18,520 nucleotides of DNA from Ornithoclostridium sp949298505 (GCA_949298505.1 CASFWW010000040.1:1-18520), one strand, 5' to 3'. Shown: positions 1-7,428, counted from the stretch's first letter. The notes: generated by a model not told the origin, from the letters alone. Translations and numbers: made by a program.

Positions 1-175
1 TAATATGTCTAATATTACCTGCGGCATTTGCCTTGTGTCTGCATAAAATTTACCGGCTTAAAACTGCACGCACCCTCAGGCGATGATTTTTATTGTGTGT
101 TTCAGCGAGGTGAGCGCAGATAATATTATAATATTTTCAAGAGAACGTCACTGAAAAACGCATAAAAGGCGCGCC
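1..175. other. Left window edge, no gene seen
   Basis: I see no open frame with a ribosome site and no convincing terminator. The stretch lies downstream of the truncated acetyltransferase on the minus strand, where the rest of a full-length GNAT gene would be expected, but none of the conserved later GNAT motifs can be read here. An 8-bp palindrome GGCGCGCC lies near 170-177, just after the fragment's stop. The intergenic stretch 317-570 between that fragment and the groES promoter is likewise AT-rich and without a recognisable gene. Confidence 0.5.
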
Positions 176-316
176 TCAGGGCTGGTTCGTATTATTCTGG
201 TCTGGTATCGCAAAATGATATGAAGATACCCATTCTTTAATTTCGTCGGCATCAGTAGTTTTCTCCAGAACCAGACTGATTTCATCGTTTTTCAGAAAGG
301 CTGTATCTAAAAACAT
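176..316 (-). pseudogene. Truncated GNAT-family N-acetyltransferase (N-terminal fragment)
   Basis: This is a 46-codon open frame starting MFLDTAFLKNDEISLVLEKT and continuing through a DADEIKEWVSSYHFAI segment. That pattern resembles the first strand and helix of a common Clostridia GNAT acetyltransferase, where 'EI.LVL.KT...D..K.WV..YHF.I' is normally followed by a CDLRIG-type strand and about 100 further residues. Here the frame runs into PDQNNTNQP and stops, so the acetyl-CoA-binding core is missing. An AGGAGGT ribosome site (323-329) sits 6 nt before the chosen ATG at 316. A second ATG at 322 abuts the ribosome site and is less likely. The start signals are intact but the product cannot be a working acetyltransferase. 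The family call is from memory of the motif; a genuine small protein is the alternative. Confidence 0.5.
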
Positions 317-570
317 CTTCATACCTCCTCTGACTGTTAAGTCTCAAATTTTTATTTATAATAAAGTTTATCAAAAACCATATATATGTTCTACCTCTTT
401 GCATAAAATCTTTAAAAATATTTCAAGACGTTATCCGTAAATCCGAATAAGAAATATCAGACATAATTGCGACAAAAACAGCTTTTTTCTCGTTTTAAAC
501 ACAAAAATGCGCCTCAAAACGCTGCATAAAAATTTAACGAAAAATATACATTATTTTTTGGCGAGAAGCC

Positions 571-599
571 TTTACATACTCGGTATCGCGTGCTATAAT
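571..599 (+). promoter_or_regulatory. groESL sigma-A promoter
   Basis: The -35 is TTTACA (571-576), the spacer is 17 nt, and the -10 is TATAAT (594-599), preceded by TG one base upstream (extended -10). The predicted transcription start is near 606, directly at the left edge of the CIRCE operator, so bound HrcA would block initiation. Confidence 0.85.
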
Positions 600-607
600 A
601 AACAATG

Positions 608-634
608 TTAGCAATCGGACGGTCTGACTGCTAA
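608..634. promoter_or_regulatory. CIRCE element (HrcA operator)
   Basis: The arms are TTAGCAATC (608-616) and GACTGCTAA (626-634), separated by exactly 9 nt. Each arm matches the CIRCE consensus TTAGCACTC-N9-GAGTGCTAA at 8 of 9 positions. The position, at the predicted start site and just before the groES ribosome site, is the classical one. It implies repression by HrcA, which is not encoded in this window. Confidence 0.9.
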
Positions 635-658
635 CTCTTAACCAGGAGGTAATTTTAT

Positions 659-946
659 ATGAATATTAAACCTTTGTTTGACAGAATAGTCGTAAAGGCT
701 GTGGAAAGCGCGGACAAGACCGAAAGCGGTCTCTTCCTGCCTTCTTCCGCCAAAGAAAAGCCGCAATCGGCTCAGGTAATCGCAGTCGGTCCCGGCGGTA
801 TGGTTGACGGCAAAGAAGTGACCATGCAGATCAAGGTCGGAGATCTCGTTCTCTTCAACAAGTACTCCGGCAGCGATTTCAAGCTTGACGGCGAGGAAGT
901 GACCATCCTCAGACAGAGCGACGTTCTTGCAATCATCGAAAAATAA
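659..946 (+). CDS. groS: Co-chaperonin GroES (Hsp10)
   Basis: This 95-residue protein is the heptameric lid that caps the GroEL folding chamber in the cytosol and controls release of substrate protein. It has the normal family length. The N-terminus MNIKPLFDRIVVK is the typical GroES start, residues about 17-33 form the mobile loop (ESGLFLP) that docks on GroEL, and VGDLVLFNKYSGSDFKLDGEE is the characteristic C-terminal barrel segment. AGGAGGT at 644-650 lies 8 nt before the ATG and fixes the start. It is the first gene of a two-gene operon with groEL, 12 nt downstream, under the CIRCE-controlled promoter, so heat-shock induction through HrcA is expected. Confidence 0.97.
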   Translation: MNIKPLFDRIVVKAVESADKTESGLFLPSSAKEKPQSAQVIAVGPGGMVDGKEVTMQIKVGDLVLFNKYSGSDFKLDGEEVTILRQSDVLAIIEK

Positions 947-958
947 GGAGTAAGGAAT

Positions 959-2587
959 ATGGCTAAAAAGTTTAAATACGGCGAAGACGCGAGAAGAAGC
1001 CTTGAAGCAGGCGTAAACGCGGTCGCCAACGCAGTAAAAATCACTCTCGGACCCAAAGGCAGAAACGTGGTCCTTGACAAAAAATACGGCGCGCCGCTCG
1101 TCACCAACGACGGTGTGACCATCGCAAAAGACATCGAGCTTGAAGACACCTTTGAAAACATGGGCGCTCAGCTCGTAAAAGAAGTTTCCATCAAGACCAA
1201 CGACGTTGCCGGAGACGGCACCACGACCGCATGTCTGCTCGCTCAGGCGATCATTCGCGAAGGTCTGAAGAACGTTGCGGCAGGCGCTAACCCGATGGTA
1301 CTTAAAAAAGGCATCGCCAAGGCTACCGCGGCGGTCGTAGAAGCTCTCAAAGAGAACTCTCAGCCGATATCCGACGAAAAGTCGATAAGCCACGTTGCAA
1401 GCAACTCCGCAGGCGACGAAGAAGTCGGCAGGATAATTTCCGAAGCTATGCATACCGTAGGCAAAGACGGCGTCATCTCTCTCGACGAATCCAAATCCAT
1501 GGAGACGGGCGTTACCTACGTTGAAGGCATGCAATTCGACCGCGGCTACGCTTCCGCTTACATGGTGACAAACACCGACAAGATGGAAGCTGTGCTTGAC
1601 GACGCATACGTGCTGATCACAGACAAGAAGATCTCCACAAGCAAAGAGATCCTGCCCGTGCTCGAAACCGTCGTCCAGAACGGTCTCAGACTGTTCATAA
1701 TCGCAGACGACATCGAAGGCGAAGCTCTGACCGCTATCGTTCTCAACAAACTCAAAGGAATCCTTAACTGCGTAGCTGTAAAAGCTCCCGGTTTCGGCGA
1801 CAGAAGAAAGGCAATGCTCGAAGATATCGCCACCCTGACCGGCGGCACCGTGATCTCCAGCGAACTCGGTTATGAGCTTAAAGACGCAGGCATCGCTCAG
1901 CTCGGCCGCGCAAAGCAGGTCAAGGTTGACAAAGACAACACCGTCATCGTCGGCGGCATGGGCGACGCCGCTCTGATCAAAGCGCGCGCTGAAGCTATCC
2001 GCGCTCAGATCGCCACCACCACAAGCGAATACGACCGCGAGAAGTTGCAGGAACGCCTCGCAAAACTCGCAGGCGGCGTAGCCGTCATCAACGTCGGTGC
2101 TGCTACCGAAGTCGAAATGAAAGAAAAGAAACTGCGCATCGAAGACGCGCTTGCGGCTACCCGCGCGGCTGTTGAAGAAGGCATCATCCCCGGCGGCGGC
2201 GTTGCGCTTCTCAACGCGATCTCCAAAGTCAGACCCGTTGTCGACGCAATGGAAGGCGACGAAAAGACAGGCGGACAAAGCGTGCTGAAAGCGCTTGAAG
2301 AACCCGTAAAGCAGATCGCCGCAAACGCAGGCGTAGACGGCGGCGTTGTCGTCAACACGATCCTCACTTCGGGCAAGGGTCCGAACTACGGCTATAACGC
2401 TCTGACGGGCGAATATTGCGATATGATGGAAGCGGGCATCATCGACCCGACCAAAGTCACCAGAAGCGCTCTCCAGAACGCGGCAAGCGTTGCGGCGACC
2501 CTTCTGACGACCGAAGCTCTGGTCACCGACATCCCCGTTCCCCCGGCTCCCGTCGCGCCTCAGGGCATGGACGGCGGCATGTATTGA
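959..2587 (+). CDS. groL: Chaperonin GroEL (Hsp60)
   Basis: This 542-residue ATP-dependent chaperonin subunit forms the double-ring folding chamber used with GroES. Visible hallmarks are the TLGPKGRNVVLDKKYGAP nucleotide-site segment near residues 30-47, the GDGTTT ATP/Mg motif near 86-91 that holds the key aspartate, and the C-terminal equatorial segment EDALAATRAAVEEGIIPGGG near 400-419. The ribosome site AAGGAG precedes the ATG, and the 12-nt gap to groES is typical of one transcript. The C-terminal tail is short (GMDGGMY) rather than a long run of GGM repeats, which is a normal variation. A strong terminator follows at 2606-2634. It is co-regulated with groES by CIRCE. Confidence 0.98.
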   Translation: MAKKFKYGEDARRSLEAGVNAVANAVKITLGPKGRNVVLDKKYGAPLVTNDGVTIAKDIELEDTFENMGAQLVKEVSIKTNDVAGDGTTTACLLAQAIIREGLKNVAAGANPMVLKKGIAKATAAVVEALKENSQPISDEKSISHVASNSAGDEEVGRIISEAMHTVGKDGVISLDESKSMETGVTYVEGMQFDRGYASAYMVTNTDKMEAVLDDAYVLITDKKISTSKEILPVLETVVQNGLRLFIIADDIEGEALTAIVLNKLKGILNCVAVKAPGFGDRRKAMLEDIATLTGGTVISSELGYELKDAGIAQLGRAKQVKVDKDNTVIVGGMGDAALIKARAEAIRAQIATTTSEYDREKLQERLAKLAGGVAVINVGAATEVEMKEKKLRIEDALAATRAAVEEGIIPGGGVALLNAISKVRPVVDAMEGDEKTGGQSVLKALEEPVKQIAANAGVDGGVVVNTILTSGKGPNYGYNALTGEYCDMMEAGIIDPTKVTRSALQNAASVAATLLTTEALVTDIPVPPAPVAPQGMDGGMY

Positions 2588-2605
2588 TAACATACGCTCA
2601 AGCGG

Positions 2606-2634
2606 AAGCCGCTCCTCTCGGAGCGGCTTTTCTT
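2606..2634 (+). terminator. groESL intrinsic terminator
   Basis: A perfect 10-bp stem (2606-2615 with 2620-2629) closes a TCTC loop and is followed by a T-rich run (TTTTCTT). It starts 19 nt after the groEL stop. Confidence 0.9.
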
Positions 2635-2639
2635 ATACG

Positions 2640-2689
2640 GGTGAATTATACTTTCAAGTGCAACACTTAGATAAGGTGTATTATACTTT
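2640..2689. repeat. Pair of 15-bp direct repeats flanking a small palindrome
   Basis: GGTGAATTATACTTT (2640-2654) and GGTGTATTATACTTT (2675-2689) match at 14 of 15 positions with a 35-bp period. Between them is the inverted repeat AAGTG-CAA-CACTT (2656-2668). It lies between two convergent transcription units with no gene inside. It could be the residue of a mobile-element end or a protein-binding site; I cannot assign it. Confidence 0.6.
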
Positions 2690-2703
2690 AAAAGGCATAA
2701 ATT

Positions 2704-2738
2704 AAGACCGCACCGTCGCCGGTTGTATTTGCGGTCTT
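2704..2738 (-). terminator. Stem-loop, probable terminator of the DivIVA-like gene
   Basis: An 8-bp outer stem AAGACCGC/GCGGTCTT (2704-2711 with 2731-2738) encloses a smaller ACCG/CGGT hairpin. On the minus strand it is followed by TTAATTTATG and then TTTT, a weak T-run. It sits 25 nt past the stop of the minus-strand gene and could also act against readthrough from groEL. Confidence 0.5.
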
Positions 2739-2762
2739 TGTGTGTGATTGCCTTGCAAAGCG

Positions 2763-3251
2763 TTACGCCACGGAATTCTTTTTCAGCCTTTCTTCTTCGT
2801 TTTCGTGCTCGACCGTGGCTTCGTTGACGTAGCTTCCCAGATTGAGCTGTTCTCCGACGAGAGACTGCAACGCTTTTCTCATTTCGGCAATAAACGCCTT
2901 TGTCGCCTGAGCGTGTGCGGGCGCGACCTTGTTCGCCTGATTGGAACAGTACGTCGTCCACTTGCGTGAAAAATCGTTGAGCCGTTCTCCTTCCAGCGCA
3001 AATCTTACTTTTGAAGCGTAATCTATCTCTTTCGCCTTATCGATCGCGTTGGTGAGCGCGGTGGAGATGCTGTCCTCCCTCCGGCGGTAATCGCACAGTT
3101 CGCGGTAAAGCCCGTCGTTTTCGCTCTCAAGGCGCTTTACTCTTTCCCTTAGCTCCGCGTTGCTTTTTTCAAACTGCGAGTTCAGCCCGACGATGTACTC
3201 GTCCACCTGTTTTCTGTCATAACCTTTGAATTTTACGTTAAATCTGTCCAT
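2763..3251 (-). CDS. DivIVA-domain coiled-coil protein
   Basis: This 162-residue protein has an N-terminus (MDRFNVKFKGYDRKQVDEYI) matching the DivIVA/GpsB lipid-binding domain, in which a 'F....GY....VD.Y' pattern is followed by a coiled coil. Residues about 20-60 are rich in heptad-like Glu/Arg/Leu (ELRERVKRLESENDGLYREL), and a second helical segment continues to about residue 115. DivIVA family proteins sit at poles and septa and recruit partners for division, wall growth or chromosome attachment. This one is shorter and more divergent than B. subtilis DivIVA, so the exact role is open and no symbol is given. GAGG and AAGGA motifs lie just upstream of the ATG. A TATAAT box at 3271-3276 suggests its own promoter rather than readthrough from pncB. 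Confidence 0.8.
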   Translation of the reverse strand: MDRFNVKFKGYDRKQVDEYIVGLNSQFEKSNAELRERVKRLESENDGLYRELCDYRRREDSISTALTNAIDKAKEIDYASKVRFALEGERLNDFSRKWTTYCSNQANKVAPAHAQATKAFIAEMRKALQSLVGEQLNLGSYVNEATVEHENEEERLKKNSVA

Positions 3252-3270
3252 ATCCTTGCCTCTGTTTCAG

Positions 3271-3298
3271 ATTATAACAAAAACGCACTGCGAAAGTA
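3271..3298 (-). promoter_or_regulatory. Candidate promoter of the DivIVA-like gene
   Basis: A perfect TATAAT -10 on the minus strand (3276-3271) lies about 20 nt before the start codon. The best -35, TACTTT (3298-3293) at a 16-nt spacing, is poor, so either an activator is needed or the -10 is fortuitous. Two copies of AATTTGACGTA lie just upstream (see 3317-3357). Confidence 0.4.
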
Positions 3299-3316
3299 TA
3301 TTTCCGCAAGGCGAAG

Positions 3317-3357
3317 AATTTGACGTATTCGCGATTTTTTACGCGCAATTTGACGTA
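3317..3357. repeat. 11-bp direct repeats AATTTGACGTA, 30 bp apart
   Basis: Identical copies lie at 3317-3327 and 3347-3357 in the 113-bp gap between pncB and the DivIVA-like gene. The 30-bp period is close to three helical turns, which would place two bound proteins on one face of the DNA. They lie upstream of the candidate divIVA promoter. The function is unknown. Confidence 0.55.
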
Positions 3358-3364
3358 AAAAGGT

Positions 3365-4789
3365 TTATTCAGAATATTCCTTGAGCAGTTTCTGCTTGAG
3401 ATTGAACAACTTTTCCGAGAGATCCACTTTGTATATATGCGGATTGAGAAGTCTCTTGTACTCGTTCCAGAACTGCGCATAGTTTTCTTTATGATACGCG
3501 GCGATCTCCATCACCGTGGGTCTCTTGTAAACGACTTTGCCGCCCTTGATGACGTCCACGTTCAGATCTTTCGTATAGAAATTGGTGACGACCTTTCTCT
3601 TCCATGTGAAATCCGGGTGGAATATCTCCAGTTTGTCGAGCCCTTCGAAATTCTCGTCTTTCAGCGCGATCAGATCGGCAATGGCTTTGTCCGTGTTCTT
3701 GTCGAAAATGCGCACGATCTTTTTAAGTCCGGGGTTGGTTATCTTTGCCGGAGTGTCGCTCATTTTGAGTTTGGGCACCATCACGCCGTCCTGTTCAATC
3801 TCAGCCATTTTGTATACGCCGCCGAGAGACGGGCAATCCTGACTGGTTATCAGCTTGGTTCCAATTCCCCAGCAGTCGATTTTCGCGTTCTGAGAATCAA
3901 GCGACATCAGGACGTTTTCGTCGATATCGCCGCTTGCGAATATCTTGACGTCTGTAAAGCCTGCCTCGTCAAGCATTGCGCGCGCTTCGCGGCTGAGGTA
4001 TGCCAGGTCGCCGGAATCCAGCCTTATCCCGACGGGTTTGTGCCCTGCCGCGCGCAGTTCCTTGAAAACGGTTATCGCATTGGGCACGCCGCTCTTCAGC
4101 GTGTTGTATGTATCCACCAGAAGAAGACAGCTGTCCGGGTACATTCTCGCGTATGCGCGGAACGCATCGAGCTCGCTGTCAAAACTCATGACCCAGCTGT
4201 GCGCGTGAGTGCCTGAAACGGGAACGTTGAACAACTTTCCCGCAAGCACGTTGGACGTCGAAGCGCAACCTGCGATCATTGCCGCTCTTGCGCCGTATAT
4301 GCCGGCGTCCGGACCCTGAGCGCGTCTCAGACCGAATTCAGCGACCGCTCCGCCTTTTGCGGCATAAACGATCTTTGCGGCTTTTGTGGCGATTAGCGTC
4401 TGATGGTTAAGGATGCAGAGGATCGCGGTCTCTATAAGCTGCGCCTCAAACAGACGCGCCTTGACCGTCAGTATCGGTTCCTGCGGAAAGACGACCGTGC
4501 CTTCGGGAACGGCATAGATATCGCCGGTGAATCTGAACTCCGCAAGGAGCTTCATGAAATCTTCGTCGAAAAGCTTAAGCGAGCGCAGATAATCCAGATC
4601 GTCTTTTGAAAATCTTAGATTTTCGATATACTCGATGACCTGTTCGAGTCCGCATGCAACGGCGTAATTGTTGCCTACGCCGCGGTAAAAGACGTCGAAA
4701 ACCGCCGTCTTGTTGAGCTGGCTGTTCTTGGAATAGCCGTACATCATGGTAAGTTGGTATAAATCGGTCAGAAGGGTCAGATCCCTCAT
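3365..4789 (-). CDS. pncB: Nicotinate phosphoribosyltransferase
   Basis: This 474-residue cytosolic enzyme of the Preiss-Handler pathway makes nicotinate mononucleotide from nicotinate and PRPP with ATP hydrolysis, and so salvages nicotinate into NAD. The N-terminal LLTDLYQLTMMYGY (residues 6-19) is the family signature. FGLRRAQG (152-159) and SGTHAHSW (192-199) mark the active site, where the first histidine of HAH (residue 195) corresponds to the histidine phosphorylated in the family. RLDSGDLAYLS (256-266) and GIGTKLITSQDCPSLGGVYK further on are the phosphate/PRPP-binding strands. The length suits the Gram-positive form. GGAGG sits 7 nt before the ATG. It stands alone between lgt and the DivIVA-like gene; no clear promoter was found in the 125-bp gap behind lgt, so readthrough is possible. 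Confidence 0.95.
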   Translation of the reverse strand: MRDLTLLTDLYQLTMMYGYSKNSQLNKTAVFDVFYRGVGNNYAVACGLEQVIEYIENLRFSKDDLDYLRSLKLFDEDFMKLLAEFRFTGDIYAVPEGTVVFPQEPILTVKARLFEAQLIETAILCILNHQTLIATKAAKIVYAAKGGAVAEFGLRRAQGPDAGIYGARAAMIAGCASTSNVLAGKLFNVPVSGTHAHSWVMSFDSELDAFRAYARMYPDSCLLLVDTYNTLKSGVPNAITVFKELRAAGHKPVGIRLDSGDLAYLSREARAMLDEAGFTDVKIFASGDIDENVLMSLDSQNAKIDCWGIGTKLITSQDCPSLGGVYKMAEIEQDGVMVPKLKMSDTPAKITNPGLKKIVRIFDKNTDKAIADLIALKDENFEGLDKLEIFHPDFTWKRKVVTNFYTKDLNVDVIKGGKVVYKRPTVMEIAAYHKENYAQFWNEYKRLLNPHIYKVDLSEKLFNLKQKLLKEYSE

Positions 4790-4846
4790 ATCAAACCTCC
4801 GTATTCACAAGTAAAATACCGCGAACGCCTTCTGCGAATTTTACCG

Positions 4847-4861
4847 TTTTGCGCCGCAAAA
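4847..4861. repeat. Inverted repeat in the lgt-pncB gap
   Basis: TTTTGC-GCC-GCAAAA is a perfect 6-bp dyad with a 3-nt centre, about 58 nt upstream of pncB. It lacks a following T-run on either strand, so I do not call a terminator; an operator for pncB is possible. Confidence 0.35.
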
Positions 4862-4914
4862 GCATGGCGCGTAAATTGCCTTTTTTGTTGTAAACGCTAT
4901 TAGCGCAAATATTT

Positions 4915-5949
4915 TCAGGAATCTTTCTCGGAAGAATTACCCGAAGCTTTCTTTTTGCCGAAAACCACAGCCCCTATGCGTCTTTCTTCAAGCGTGAGCT
5001 GTCCTGCCGGGCGGAATTCTTCACCTTTTTTCTCACCGTCTGAAAAGCTGTAAGGCTCGCCGCAGACGATTACGCCCTCGACCATTCTGACGTCGTATTC
5101 GGTGAGCAGTTTTATAGAATCTCCCGCCTCGTTGTATATCTTGCTCTGGAAGCGCAGGATCCCTTTCTGATTGAGCACCATAAGCACGAACGCGACAATG
5201 CATGCGGAATATGCGATGACCTGCACAACGCCGATCTCCGTTCCCGGGAAGGTCTTGTGCTCGGTCTTGAGAAATTCGAGCGTTCCTCTGACGAGCCCGT
5301 ACCAGAACACGTAATAAAGCGAGATCGTGAAATTTCTGAGTTTCTTATATCTGAAAAACATTACCAGACCGATTATCAGCCCGATCAGATTGAAGAAACC
5401 TTCATATATATACAGCGCCTGATGCCATAGCCCGTCGCTGTCGATGAAAACGGCAAACGGCCATTTCTGAAAAGCGGGATTTGTGACGATCTGCCCGTAC
5501 AGTTCCTGATTGGCAAAATTGCCCCATCTGCCTATGATCTGCCCGAGGAATACGCAAAGCACAACGCAGTCCGCGACCTTTGCGTACGAATACTTCCTGT
5601 ATCTGAGAACGCAGAACAATATGCCCATCGCGCCGCCGAAAATGCCGCCGATTATCGTGAGTCCCGCAAGTCCTTCCTTGGTAAATCCCAAAAATCTCAT
5701 CAGCGCGTCCCAGCTGTCGATCGGATAATATTCCTTTCTCGGAACGACGTAGAAAAGCCTGCAACACAGTATGGCAAGCACGACGACCCAGATGAAAAGC
5801 TCAAGCGAAAAATCAATATCTATCCTGCGCTTTGACGCGAGGAAAAGATAAAGAAAATATGCGAGCAATATGCCCATGGTCACGAAAATGCCGTACCATG
5901 TGACGGTGAGATTGCCGTCAAACAATGAAAACGCGATCTTGTCAGACAT
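4915..5949 (-). CDS. lgt: Prolipoprotein diacylglyceryl transferase
   Basis: This 344-residue integral membrane enzyme moves diacylglycerol from phosphatidylglycerol to the lipobox cysteine of preprolipoproteins, the first step of lipoprotein maturation. The signature GRWGNFANQELYG spans residues 140-152 and includes the conserved arginine. HQALYIYEG (176-184) and the basic/acidic loop GLVRGTLEFLK (218-228) are the other expected conserved parts. About seven hydrophobic segments can be read, starting near residues 18-38, 49-66 and 96-116. The last 65 or so residues form a hydrophilic charged tail longer than in many Lgt proteins. The start codon shares one base with the galK stop (TGATG), and AAGGTGG lies inside the end of galK, so translation is probably coupled to galK. 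A lipoprotein substrate is encoded at 13864-14355. Confidence 0.96.
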   Translation of the reverse strand: MSDKIAFSLFDGNLTVTWYGIFVTMGILLAYFLYLFLASKRRIDIDFSLELFIWVVVLAILCCRLFYVVPRKEYYPIDSWDALMRFLGFTKEGLAGLTIIGGIFGGAMGILFCVLRYRKYSYAKVADCVVLCVFLGQIIGRWGNFANQELYGQIVTNPAFQKWPFAVFIDSDGLWHQALYIYEGFFNLIGLIIGLVMFFRYKKLRNFTISLYYVFWYGLVRGTLEFLKTEHKTFPGTEIGVVQVIAYSACIVAFVLMVLNQKGILRFQSKIYNEAGDSIKLLTEYDVRMVEGVIVCGEPYSFSDGEKKGEEFRPAGQLTLEERRIGAVVFGKKKASGNSSEKDS

Positions 5950-7214
5950 CAGTCAAGTTCCACCTTGCAGGTTCCTTCGTTTCTGACGCCAATGCGGTAA
6001 ACGCAATCGTCGCCGAATATCTTTTTCATTTCGTCAACGTATGCGTCAACGCCCGCGTTATCGACAAAGGCAATGATCGTGCCGGCGAAACCTCCGCCGT
6101 GCACTCTGACGGCCTTGACGTCTTGATTGAGCTTGCTTACGGCAAGCGCGAGAGGGATCCTCTGCACGGTATCTCCGAGCGGATAGCAGTTCTGCAACAG
6201 TTCATACGAACTCTGTCCGCTTCCGTTTATGACAGCGGCAAACTTCTTGAAATTGCCGCTTTTCACCGCTTTTACGCCCGCTTCGACGCGCTTGTTTTCT
6301 TCAAAATAGTGCATCGCGCGCAGTATCGCTCTGCCGCTGACCTGCTTCTGAAGCTGAGGAATGGAAGCGAGGAAATCCTCCTCTTTGACCTTGCGCAGTT
6401 TGCGGGCATGGAACATGCTTGCGACCCACTCCATTTCGCTTCTTATATCCGCATACTGACTGGTAAGATCGCAGTGATCGCCGCCGGTATTGATCAGCAC
6501 TATCGTCGCGCTGGCAAACTTCCAGTCCATGCTCTTGACTTTGGGATTAGCGGTGGACTTGAAGTCGATATAGCTTACGCCTCCGAGAGAGATCGCGCTC
6601 TGATCGAGAAGACCGCACGGCTTGCCGAAATAGATGCTCTCGGCATAATGCGCGGCTTTTGCTTTCGTGATTTTGTCAACGATGCCGCCGTTGTACATCT
6701 GATTGAGTATCTCGCATATAAGCACTTCGAAAGAGGCGGACGAACTGACTCCCGCGCCTTTGAAAACGTCGCTCGAAGTCGTCGCCGCAAAGCCTCCGAT
6801 CTTGTAGCCGTTCTGCTTGTAGTATGCCAGCACGCCTCTGACGAGCGCTTCGCTTGAACCGTATTCTTCGCTGCTCGGCTCGAGTTCGTCAAGATTTACC
6901 ACGACCTCGGGATAGCCGATTGACGCGACTACGACTTTACCTTCAAGCGGAGTCACGCACGCAACGGTATCGACAGTGATCGAAGCGCAGAGAACTTTGC
7001 CGTTGTTGTGGTCAGTGTGGTTGCCGCACAGTTCGATCCTGCCCGGAGAAGAATAAAAAGTGACCTCTCCGCCGTACGTCGCGGTGTGAAGGTCGTATAT
7101 TTTCTTATAGCGCGCCGCCTGATAGTCAAGCCCGCCGCCGTAAAGCTTTTCAACATTGGCGGCAAAAGACGCATTGCTGCCGAGATTGTCAACGAAACTC
7201 TGAGTAATGCTCAT
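5949..7214 (-). CDS. galK: Galactokinase
   Basis: This 421-residue GHMP-family kinase phosphorylates galactose with ATP to galactose-1-phosphate, the first committed Leloir step. GRIELCGNHTDHNNG (58-72) is the galactokinase sugar-binding signature, GAGVSSSAS (153-161) the ATP-binding GHMP motif, GLLDQSAI (201-208) carries the catalytic aspartate (residue 204), and VHGGGFAGTI (371-380) is GHMP motif 3. The length is somewhat above the usual 390 or so. AGAGGT lies 6 nt before the ATG. It is divergent from galT, and lgt overlaps its stop by one base. A strong promoter and a cre-like site lie immediately upstream, so carbon catabolite repression is likely. Confidence 0.95.
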   Translation of the reverse strand: MSITQSFVDNLGSNASFAANVEKLYGGGLDYQAARYKKIYDLHTATYGGEVTFYSSPGRIELCGNHTDHNNGKVLCASITVDTVACVTPLEGKVVVASIGYPEVVVNLDELEPSSEEYGSSEALVRGVLAYYKQNGYKIGGFAATTSSDVFKGAGVSSSASFEVLICEILNQMYNGGIVDKITKAKAAHYAESIYFGKPCGLLDQSAISLGGVSYIDFKSTANPKVKSMDWKFASATIVLINTGGDHCDLTSQYADIRSEMEWVASMFHARKLRKVKEEDFLASIPQLQKQVSGRAILRAMHYFEENKRVEAGVKAVKSGNFKKFAAVINGSGQSSYELLQNCYPLGDTVQRIPLALAVSKLNQDVKAVRVHGGGFAGTIIAFVDNAGVDAYVDEMKKIFGDDCVYRIGVRNEGTCKVELD

Positions 7215-7224
7215 AATATACCTC

Positions 7225-7238
7225 TGAAAGCGTTTTTA
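7225..7238. promoter_or_regulatory. Candidate CcpA cre site at the galK start
   Basis: TGAAAGCGTTTTTA matches the cre consensus TGWAANCGNTNWCA at 13 of 14 positions, with a single mismatch next to last. It overlaps the predicted galK transcription start (about 7234), a position where CcpA binding represses. CcpA itself is not in the window. Confidence 0.6.
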
Positions 7239-7240
7239 TA

Positions 7241-7269
7241 ATTATATCATAATAAAAATAAAGTGTAAA
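7241..7269 (-). promoter_or_regulatory. galK-lgt promoter
   Basis: On the minus strand the -35 is TTTACA (7269-7264), the spacer is 17 nt and the -10 is TATAAT (7246-7241). The start is predicted near 7234, which leaves a leader of about 20 nt before the galK ATG. Confidence 0.8.
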
Positions 7270-7314
7270 GATTTAGAGGATATTTCCTGATTTTAGCGGA
7301 TATAGCGGTCCGGG

Positions 7315-7329
7315 TCCGGCTCAGCCGGA
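7315..7329. repeat. GC-rich dyad between galK and galT
   Basis: TCCGGC-TCA-GCCGGA is a perfect 6-bp inverted repeat in an otherwise AT-rich divergent region, preceded by a tandem GGTCCG pair (7307-7318). It lies about 46 bp behind the galK -35 and about 70 bp behind the galT -35, so it could be an operator for a galactose regulator. No bound protein can be named. Confidence 0.35.
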
Positions 7330-7399
7330 AAACGAACTTCAGCTTTTACCGTATTTTTTCACACTTTTCAGCTAAATTTATTCAAAAGACCGTTTATTA

Positions 7400-7428
7400 T
7401 TGCAATCGGACGAGAATTGTAATATAAT
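7400..7428 (+). promoter_or_regulatory. galT promoter
   Basis: The -35 is TTGCAA (7400-7405), the spacer is 17 nt and the -10 is TATAAT (7423-7428). The start is predicted near 7435, about 42 nt before the galT ATG. Confidence 0.7.

Noticed and set aside
638..2593. A 651-codon open frame antisense to all of groES-groEL
   Set aside because: It is the mirror of the strong codon bias of groESL, has an unusual composition and no recognisable domain, while the plus-strand genes are certain.
4847..4861. Terminator for lgt
   Set aside because: The stem is 6 bp without a following T-run, so it is listed only as an inverted repeat.
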